Source: an uncultured Prevotella sp. (GTDB lineage: Bacteria; Bacteroidota; Bacteroidia; Bacteroidales; Bacteroidaceae). From it: a stretch of DNA of 18,998 nucleotides. The stretch is from positions 1 to 18,998 of the forward strand of contig UQKO01000052.1 in the NCBI GenBank assembly GCA_900541575.1. The letters are read 5' to 3'. Within the stretch, counting starts at the first letter, position 1. Every line of letters begins with the position of its first letter. Below the pieces are notes generated by a model. It saw nothing but the letters and a program-made list of their open reading frames with translations, did no database searches and was not told where the DNA came from. The position numbers and the translations under genes are program-made. This document shows positions 8,461 through 13,487 of the stretch, in pieces.

Positions 8461-8871
8461 GGGGCAGCGGATATTTTTGGTTGTATGATGAGGAAAGTGA
8501 TTAGTCTTCCCGTCCACAGATATACGTTTTACTTTTCACAGATGCCCATTCCCCCTTTCACAGATGCTCATCTTTACGTCTACCGCTGCCGAGCGGTAAA
8601 GCTACCACAGGCCTGTGGTAGACGTGAAAGTCTTCATTGAAGAAACGGAATGGTCTAGGTTCTAGATTGATAATGACGAAGTTTGGAACACTTCGTTCGC
8701 AGTTTATGAAATCCTCCCTTTACAAGGGGGAAATTTTCCATCTATGCAGAGAGACGATTCTCTTTCCCTGAAATAAGACTGTATCTTCACTCAACAGTCT
8801 TATTACAACATGGAAAATGGGGAAACATACACGACATAAGGAAAATACCAACCGGGAATATCCGCTGCCCC
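8461..8871. mobile_element. MITE-like non-autonomous element, 411 bp, intact
   Basis: The ends are inverted: the left end GGGGCAGCGGATATT (8461-8475) matches the reverse complement of the right end (8857-8871) over 15 bases, with GGTTG shared again after three mismatches. An 8-base duplication, GAGCAATT, flanks it. No ORF of credible coding character lies inside. Interior features include a 20-base perfect palindrome (8602-8621) nested in a larger ACGTCTACC...GGTAGACGT hairpin, a hairpin at 8676-8696 (ACGAAGT/ACTTCGT), and a perfect 11-base stem at 8772-8804 (AATAAGACTGT/ACAGTCTTATT). A second, inverted copy begins at 18728. No transposase is present in the window, so mobility must come from elsewhere in the genome. 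Confidence 0.85.
8511..8570. repeat. Three 22-base direct repeats inside the MITE
   Basis: CACAGAT occurs at 8515, 8537 and 8559, an exact 22-base period. The second and third units extend to TTTCACAGATGCyCAT, and the first is more degenerate. They lie in the left third of the element, outside the part covered by the truncated second copy. Confidence 0.7.
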
Positions 8872-8879
8872 GAGCAATT
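8872..8879. repeat. Right target-site duplication of the MITE
   Basis: GAGCAATT is an exact copy of 8453-8460, immediately outside the right terminal repeat. The same octamer followed by CAAG also occurs in palindromic repeat copy A (268-279), so the insertion may have hit a remnant of that family. Confidence 0.75.
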
Positions 8880-9019
8880 CAAGTTCTATTAAATCCGAGA
8901 CATAAGTAAAGTGACCAATCCTGCTTCCTACAAGGAGCCATATAGCGCATCTTTTTTAGTGCATTTTTAGAGTGAGTATGTATAAAAAGAAAGAAAGAAT
9001 GAAATATTAACATATTTTA
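8880..9019. other. Intergenic, AT-rich, no feature recognised
   Basis: This is non-coding AT-rich sequence between the MITE and the promoter at 9029. A TAAATCCGAGAC string at about 8890-8901 resembles the edge of the palindromic repeat family (TAAATCCGAAAC in copy A). I see no other gene or structured RNA here. Confidence 0.5.
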
Positions 9020-9028
9020 CCCCCCCCG

Positions 9029-9060
9029 TTTGGTTTTTTTACAAATGGTGCGTACATTTG
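9029..9060 (+). promoter_or_regulatory. Bacteroidota promoter with C8 and T7 tracts
   Basis: The -33 TTTG (9029-9032) and -7 TAcaTTTG (9053-9060) are separated by 20 bases, the consensus arrangement, and CAGC follows. A run of eight C (9020-9027) ends one base before the -33 box. A run of seven T (9034-9040) lies within the spacer. The predicted start is near 9067, giving a leader of about 180 bases before the start codon at 9247. Confidence 0.75.
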
Positions 9061-9246
9061 CAGCGGACACAGAAAAGACTATTCTTACATGCGTATTAAG
9101 CACATTTCAACGTGAAGTGTAGTTGATCTGTGTGGATCCTTTATGCGCAATGCCCTAGAACGCTTGCGCTCATATTCAACTTAATAGGGAACAAAACTTT
9201 TGAAAAACTTCAACATTTTATAAACCTAACAAAAACAAACAAAAGC

Positions 9247-10983
9247 ATGAAGAAATTTACTTTCTTTCTGTCGCTACTCCTCGCATTTGTAGGGGTAACG
9301 GCAAATGCACAGGGCTTCAAAATCTCTGATGCCCCAGATGGCGAAAATTGGGCTACCAACACCCAATGGTATTTAATCAAAACCGCGGCAACAGATGGAT
9401 GGCATCCTACAGCAGGCTACTTGAGCACAGATGCCGCATATATTAGCGATACAGACATTCGTACTGATATTGCCACATTACCTACTAATGACAATGGACT
9501 TTGGTGTATCGTAGGTAATGAGAGCAGCGGCTACAAAATCTACAATAAAGCCGAAGGTACAAGCAAGGTTTTAGGTTTCAGCGGTGCTTTTGCACGAATG
9601 TACGAAACTTCTGCAGAGGGCGTGACTTCTGACTTCGACCTTGCTTCTTCTACTTATGCAAAAACCCCTTGGGCCGGATGTGTAAAGAAACATGGTACAA
9701 ATGCTTGGCTGAATAATGCTAACAAGAATCAAAGAAGAGATCTTTGCTGTTTAGGTACTTGGGAAGATGCCGCCTCTACCACAGCACTTTCAGGTAATGC
9801 TTTTTACTTTATTCCTGTAAATAACGTTGAGGAAGCTAGCACAGCTGTGGAGACTTTCATGAAAGGACAAGAGCGTTTTGTGACTATGAATCATTACAAG
9901 GTGATTCCTGGCGTAAGCGATGCTTGCTCTAGCGAAATTGCAGCATATACAAAGAATCCTTCAGATGAAACTTTCAATAGCTTTATTGACGCAGCAAAGA
10001 AGCACTTGGCTAAGACTTACTTCACCATTACCAATTGCAGAACGAACTATAGTCTTCGTGTTCTTTCAGCTAACACAACCAATGCTTCAGCTCTCTTAGT
10101 AGATGAGAAAAAATCAAACGCTTCCGCTCTTTGGCAGTTCGTGCCTATAGAAAGTGGCTTCAAGCTTTACAATGCTAATGCCAAGGCTTACCTTGGCACT
10201 CTAGCTGGAACAAGTAGCAATACGTCTATGAATGCCGATCTAGAACAAGGCGGTTTGTATAGCATCAGCGTTAATACAAGCGGCACTGTCGAAGGCTTTG
10301 TGTTACGTGATGGCAACAATGGACGTATGAATCTGGAAGGTGATGGTCGTGTAGACGCTTGGGAAGGCATAGCTGATTATTACAATCAAGTAACATGGGC
10401 GATTGACCCTGCTACAGAAATTGAAGTAGCTCTCAATACTTTAGGAAGCAAGTCATACGCTACTACTTATCTTCCATTCGGTGTGAGCGCTGTAAAGGAT
10501 GCAAAAGCTTATTCTGCTGCAACTCCTGCTGATGGCCAGACCGTAATGACTGAGGTTACAAGCTTTGCAAAGGAAAATGGTATACTCCTCGTTAGCGATA
10601 ACGCTGCAACAAAGGCCGTTCTGACTATTGGCGATGTGGAAGGTGCTGCTAGCTCTAGCGCTTTGCAGGGTACTTTGCTCGCTAAGGATATCACTGACGC
10701 ACAGAACAAGTACTTGGTATTTGGTAAGAATAAAGCAGCGGAAACAGAAGTAGGCTTCTTTGAACCTACTACCACAACCATCCCTGCCAACCGCGCATTC
10801 TTTATGGATACAACGGGCTCATCTATTGCTTTGAATTTCGGCAACGTAACTGCCATCAACAATGTAGCTACGGATAATGCCAATGCCAACGCGCCTATCT
10901 TCGATCTTTCTGGTCGTCGTGTAGTGAAGGCTGTAAAGGGTGGCTTGTACATTCAGAATGGTAAGAAGTATATCGTAAAGTAA
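9247..10983 (+). CDS. Secreted beta-rich protein with Bacteroidales-type C-terminal tail, function unknown
   Basis: This is a 578-residue protein with a clear signal peptide (MKKFTFFLSLLLAFVGVTANA-Q, about 1-21). Two stretches look alike and resemble ricin-type beta-trefoil or similar carbohydrate-binding repeats: about 35-130 (WYLIKTA...LWCIV...SGYKIYNKAEG) and about 255-345 (YFTITNC...LWQFVPIESGFKLYNANAKAYLG). The region from about 390 to 535 is Ala/Thr-rich and probably beta-sandwich. The last 26 residues, DLSGRRVVKAVKGGLYIQNG and onward to KKYIVK, are the short tail common on exported Bacteroidales proteins and similar to T9SS type-A tails. I place the start at 9247, not the in-frame ATG at 9130, because the signal peptide begins there and AT-rich leader precedes it. 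Surface or secreted location is likely, and glycan binding is only a guess. It is probably co-transcribed with the small gene 30 bases downstream. Confidence 0.8.
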   Translation: MKKFTFFLSLLLAFVGVTANAQGFKISDAPDGENWATNTQWYLIKTAATDGWHPTAGYLSTDAAYISDTDIRTDIATLPTNDNGLWCIVGNESSGYKIYNKAEGTSKVLGFSGAFARMYETSAEGVTSDFDLASSTYAKTPWAGCVKKHGTNAWLNNANKNQRRDLCCLGTWEDAASTTALSGNAFYFIPVNNVEEASTAVETFMKGQERFVTMNHYKVIPGVSDACSSEIAAYTKNPSDETFNSFIDAAKKHLAKTYFTITNCRTNYSLRVLSANTTNASALLVDEKKSNASALWQFVPIESGFKLYNANAKAYLGTLAGTSSNTSMNADLEQGGLYSISVNTSGTVEGFVLRDGNNGRMNLEGDGRVDAWEGIADYYNQVTWAIDPATEIEVALNTLGSKSYATTYLPFGVSAVKDAKAYSAATPADGQTVMTEVTSFAKENGILLVSDNAATKAVLTIGDVEGAASSSALQGTLLAKDITDAQNKYLVFGKNKAAETEVGFFEPTTTTIPANRAFFMDTTGSSIALNFGNVTAINNVATDNANANAPIFDLSGRRVVKAVKGGLYIQNGKKYIVK

Positions 10984-11013
10984 TTAACCGAAACACATTA
11001 AACGTTTGTAACA

Positions 11014-11181
11014 ATGAAGAAACAGTATATAGCTCCCGCAAGTACTTCAATCTGCTATCTTGAAGCATTGCAGCCTCTTTGCGGTTCAACCGTTGAAGCT
11101 ACACACGATAAGAAGACCGATGATGTATGGTCTAACGGTAAGGCTTGGGACAGCGACTCATGGTCGGCTGACGAAGACTAA
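11014..11181 (+). CDS. Small acidic peptide, 55 residues
   Basis: The translation starts MKKQYIAPASTSICYLEALQ and has PLCGS at 21-25. It ends in an acidic, Trp- and Ser-containing tail (VWSNGKAWDSDSWSADED, 38-55) with three Trp. It lacks a hydrophobic core long enough for a normal signal peptide. The MKKxYIAP opening, a short hydrophobic middle, LC-G/S and then a polar tail resemble short peptides I recall being common in Prevotella and relatives, whose role is not established. It begins 30 bases after the upstream secreted-protein gene on the same strand and is followed by hairpins, so it is probably the last gene of a two-gene unit. No maturation enzyme or exporter is adjacent, so calling it a RiPP precursor would be speculation. 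Confidence 0.7.
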   Translation: MKKQYIAPASTSICYLEALQPLCGSTVEATHDKKTDDVWSNGKAWDSDSWSADED

Positions 11182-11195
11182 TCTCACCATGCGAG

Positions 11196-11283
11196 GTGCG
11201 TGCGCGTACACGCATCTTGCATGTAGATAAGCATAAAGGCTGGAGGTAAGCAGCATAGTTGCTCTTATGCTCCGAGCCTTTAT
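11196..11283 (+). other. Paired hairpins in the 3' region of the small peptide gene
   Basis: TGCGTG (11197-11202) pairs with CACGCA (11209-11214). A larger stem follows: ATAAAGGCT (11233-11241) pairs exactly with AGCCTTTAT (11275-11283), with an inner AGCATA/TATGCT pairing at 11252-11271. No long T run follows either, so these may be 3'-UTR structure or part of a small RNA rather than terminators. Confidence 0.5.
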
Positions 11284-11335
11284 CCTCTTGCAGGGAGTAG
11301 GTAGCCCTGTAAGTTAATGTAATTTTTTTCATTTG

Positions 11336-11370
11336 ACGGGCTGTGCGAAGTGATTCGCGCAGCCCGTTTC
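11336..11370 (+). terminator. Strong hairpin, probable terminator of the small-peptide transcript
   Basis: ACGGGCTGTGCGAA (11336-11349) pairs with TTCGCGCAGCCCGT (11354-11367) over 14 positions with one wobble and a 4-base loop. A short TTT follows. A T7 run at 11323-11329 precedes it, so the reverse direction is also possible. Confidence 0.55.
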
Positions 11371-11443
11371 TCGTGGAATATAGTTAAGAAGCGATGTAGA
11401 TGCTTGTGGGTAGGAGATATCTCACTTGATAGAATTGCTACCC

Positions 11444-11515
11444 ATTAAGATGGGGCAGTCTGAAAGGCCAATCGTTTGAAAGCAAAAATAGGGCAACTTG
11501 AAAGGCCATCTTAAT
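11444..11515. repeat. Direct repeat nested in an inverted repeat, convergent intergenic region
   Basis: ATTAAGATGG (11444-11453) is exactly inverted at 11506-11515. Between and overlapping the arms, GGGCAgtcTGAAAGGCCA (11453-11470) recurs as GGGCAactTGAAAGGCCA (11491-11508). A shorter TTTGAAAGC lies between them. The surrounding stretch, 11371-11563, has no credible ORF or promoter. Confidence 0.6.
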
Positions 11516-11563
11516 TGATAAACATTGTGAGTGTTTTCGGCTCGCTCTCACTTAAAACCACAT

Positions 11564-11603
11564 AAAAATTCCCTCCTTGCAGCCAAAGCCACAAGGAGGG
11601 AAT
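11564..11603 (-). terminator. Intrinsic terminator of the peptide transporter gene
   Basis: Read on the minus strand, ATTCCCTCCTTG (11603-11592) pairs perfectly with CAAGGAGGGAAT (11579-11568) around a 12-base loop and is followed by TTTTT. It lies 35 bases past the stop codon. Confidence 0.85.
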
Positions 11604-11637
11604 CTATTTTCTTAAAGAGGAAGAGGAAACTAAAGCC

Positions 11638-13152
11638 TTAGCATACCTTCTCGAGCTTCTTCATGATACTGAAGATGAAGATGAACGATACAAGGCAAAG
11701 GCCAACGAGCACACCCCATACGGCTACCAAAGGCACCTTTCCCCAAAGGAAACCTGGAATAGATACAAGGAAATTGCCCAATGCAGTGGCCACAAACCAA
11801 CCACCCATCATCGTACCCTTGAGTTTGGGAGGTGCTACCTTCGACACGAAAGAGATACCCATCGGAGAGAGCAAGAGTTCACCAAAGGTGAGCACGAGAT
11901 AAGTAGTGATAAGCCAATTGGGCGATACCGTGTTCAGGTCGGAAGAAGTCACTCCGAGAGAGGCAAGAATCATCACCACATAACCTAGTCCAGCCACGAG
12001 CATACCGAGGCCTATCTTGCGCGGAGCAGAAGGTTCCTTGCCCTTGCTTGCCAACCATCCGAAGAGTGCCATGCTCACAGGAGTAAGACCTACTACGAAG
12101 CAGGGATTGAACTGCTGGAAGATAGGAGCTTCGATATCGGTGCCAGCGGGGTCGAGACTTAGGTATTTATAGGCCAAGCCACCCACACAAAGCAAGATAA
12201 CGCAGGCTGAAATAACCTTGGTCTGTGACTTTTTGCTCTGGAAGAGGGGGAAGAGTGCATAGACAATGAAGATGCAGAGCAAGAGGTTGATTACATCGAA
12301 AGGCATGCTGCCAAGCCCTGATACGTGCTTCTGCGTAAATTCATTGGCAAAGAGAGTCAATGTGAGACCATTCTGATGGAAAGCCATCCAGAAGAAAATC
12401 ACCACGGCAAATACAAGGCAGAGAGCCACAACGCGCTCTTTTACCTCGCTCTTGCTCAGTTCGGGCTCCGTGCTTTCTGTGGTCTTGCTAACTTCGTCAG
12501 AAGAGCTTGCTGCGGCGGGCTGAGCGGCCACTTGCTGATAGGTGCTACGAGCAGCATAATAGATGGCAATAGATACGATGAGCGAGATACAAGCCACGCC
12601 AAAGGCATAGTGGTAAGAATCTGCTTTGCTCACACCGAGCGTGTGCTGTGCATAGTCCATAATCTTGACTGCTGCTGTAGGGGCAAAGAGGGCGCCAATG
12701 TTGATCGCCATGTAGAAGATGGAGAAGGCAGAGTCGCGTTTGCTCTGCATCTCGGGAGCATTGTAAAGGTCGCCCACCATCACTTGGAGGTTGCCTTTAA
12801 AGAGGCTGGTGCCTAAGCATACCATAACCAAGGCTGCAAACATCAGCGTCATGGCCAAAAGACCATTGCCTGCAGGAATAGAGAGCAGCGCATAGCCAAG
12901 GAACATCACGAGGATGCCAGTGGTGACACACTTGTTGTAACCAATCTTGTCGGCCAACATACCGCCAAAGAGCGGAAGAAAATAAACGAACGCTAGGAAG
13001 CCTGAATAGACAGCTCCCGCCACTCCTGCATCCCAACCGAAGTTGTCTTGCAGGAAGAGCACAAACACGGCCAACATGGTGTAGTAGCCGAAACGCTCAC
13101 CCGTATTGGCAAGCGAAAGGGCGTAAAGGCCCTTAGGTTGTCCTTCGAACAT
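11638..13152 (-). CDS. Proton-dependent oligopeptide transporter (POT/PTR family MFS)
   Basis: This inner-membrane symporter of 504 residues takes up di- and tripeptides. Helix 1 carries the POT motif region ANTGERFGYYTML (15-27). Here E19-R20 of the ExxER motif are kept, but the first position is N16 in place of Glu. The MFS motif-A loop GGMLADKIGYNK (63-74) and the PTR2 signature FYMAINIGALFAP (136-148) are clear. A polar Ala/Ser/Glu-rich linker at about 203-239 joins the two halves, as often seen in this family. C-terminal helices are present (GELLLSPMGISFVSKVAPPKLKG). A run of GAGTTTA-like repeats lies directly upstream of the start, and a perfect terminator lies downstream, so it is a single-gene transcript. 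The substrate is inferred from family membership. Confidence 0.9.
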   Translation of the reverse strand: MFEGQPKGLYALSLANTGERFGYYTMLAVFVLFLQDNFGWDAGVAGAVYSGFLAFVYFLPLFGGMLADKIGYNKCVTTGILVMFLGYALLSIPAGNGLLAMTLMFAALVMVCLGTSLFKGNLQVMVGDLYNAPEMQSKRDSAFSIFYMAINIGALFAPTAAVKIMDYAQHTLGVSKADSYHYAFGVACISLIVSIAIYYAARSTYQQVAAQPAAASSSDEVSKTTESTEPELSKSEVKERVVALCLVFAVVIFFWMAFHQNGLTLTLFANEFTQKHVSGLGSMPFDVINLLLCIFIVYALFPLFQSKKSQTKVISACVILLCVGGLAYKYLSLDPAGTDIEAPIFQQFNPCFVVGLTPVSMALFGWLASKGKEPSAPRKIGLGMLVAGLGYVVMILASLGVTSSDLNTVSPNWLITTYLVLTFGELLLSPMGISFVSKVAPPKLKGTMMGGWFVATALGNFLVSIPGFLWGKVPLVAVWGVLVGLCLVSFIFIFSIMKKLEKVC

Positions 13153-13158
13153 AAAAAA

Positions 13159-13199
13159 GAGTTTATAAGTTTATGAGTTTAATGAGTTTAGGAGTTTAT
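13159..13199. repeat. Five-unit GAGTTTA tandem repeat upstream of the transporter start
   Basis: Units are GAGTTTAT (13159), AAGTTTAT (13167), GAGTTTAAT (13175), GAGTTTAG (13184) and GAGTTTAT (13192), with a period of 8-9 bases. On the transporter's strand this reads as AAACTC repeats ending about 7 bases before the ATG. The repeat therefore occupies the ribosome-binding region. ATCGGCGATT is also directly repeated at 13201 and 13241. Confidence 0.8.
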
Positions 13200-13270
13200 A
13201 ATCGGCGATTTGCGCCTTGTTTATGTGGATGATAGTAAGTATCGGCGATTGCCTGAATGTATTACTTACT

Positions 13271-13475
13271 GAAGTTTCGGATTTAGCAAGGGCGGGCTGA
13301 ATCATCGTGCAAGGCGAATGCAATCAAGCTTGCTTGAATTGCTGAGCCGCAGCCGATGATGTCAATAAAAGCCCAATGGTGCACATAGCCCAGGGCAAGC
13401 GAAGCGACACCCTGGGGTTTCCGCATAGTAGAGTCTACGCGCCCTGTAAGGGCAAAAGCCTTAATCCGAAACTTC
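13271..13475 (+). repeat. Palindromic dispersed repeat, copy B
   Basis: This 205-base unit is bounded by inverted ends: GAAGTTTCGGATT (13271-13283) and its reverse complement at 13463-13475, allowing one base. Inside are ATCATCG/CGATGAT arms (13301-13307 and 13354-13360) around a CAAGCTTG palindrome. The 28-base CCCAGGG...CCCTGGG motif seen in copy A is at 13389-13416, followed by the CGCCCTGTAAGGGC motif. Bases 13292-13376 are identical to 17160-17244 in copy C. No clear target duplication was found. Confidence 0.8.
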
Positions 13476-13487
13476 TGTACCTTATAC

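Noticed and set aside
8404..8640. 78-residue ORF running into the MITE
   Set aside because: It starts inside the terminator hairpin and crosses the terminal inverted repeat, with no coding character.
9130..9246. Upstream extension of the secreted protein by 39 residues
   Set aside because: It would bury the signal peptide that starts at 9247, and the stretch has leader-like composition.
10509..10952. 147-residue minus-strand ORF within the secreted protein gene
   Set aside because: It is antisense to the C-terminal beta region, with Ala/Val/Ser bias from the reverse frame and no independent signal.
11014..11181. RiPP precursor with a maturation system
   Set aside because: No radical SAM, lanthipeptide synthetase, ATP-grasp or peptidase/exporter gene is adjacent, so only the small peptide itself is reported.
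12325..12816. 163-residue plus-strand ORF opposite the peptide transporter
   Set aside because: It is entirely antisense to conserved transporter helices and is His/Cys-rich in the manner of shadow frames.
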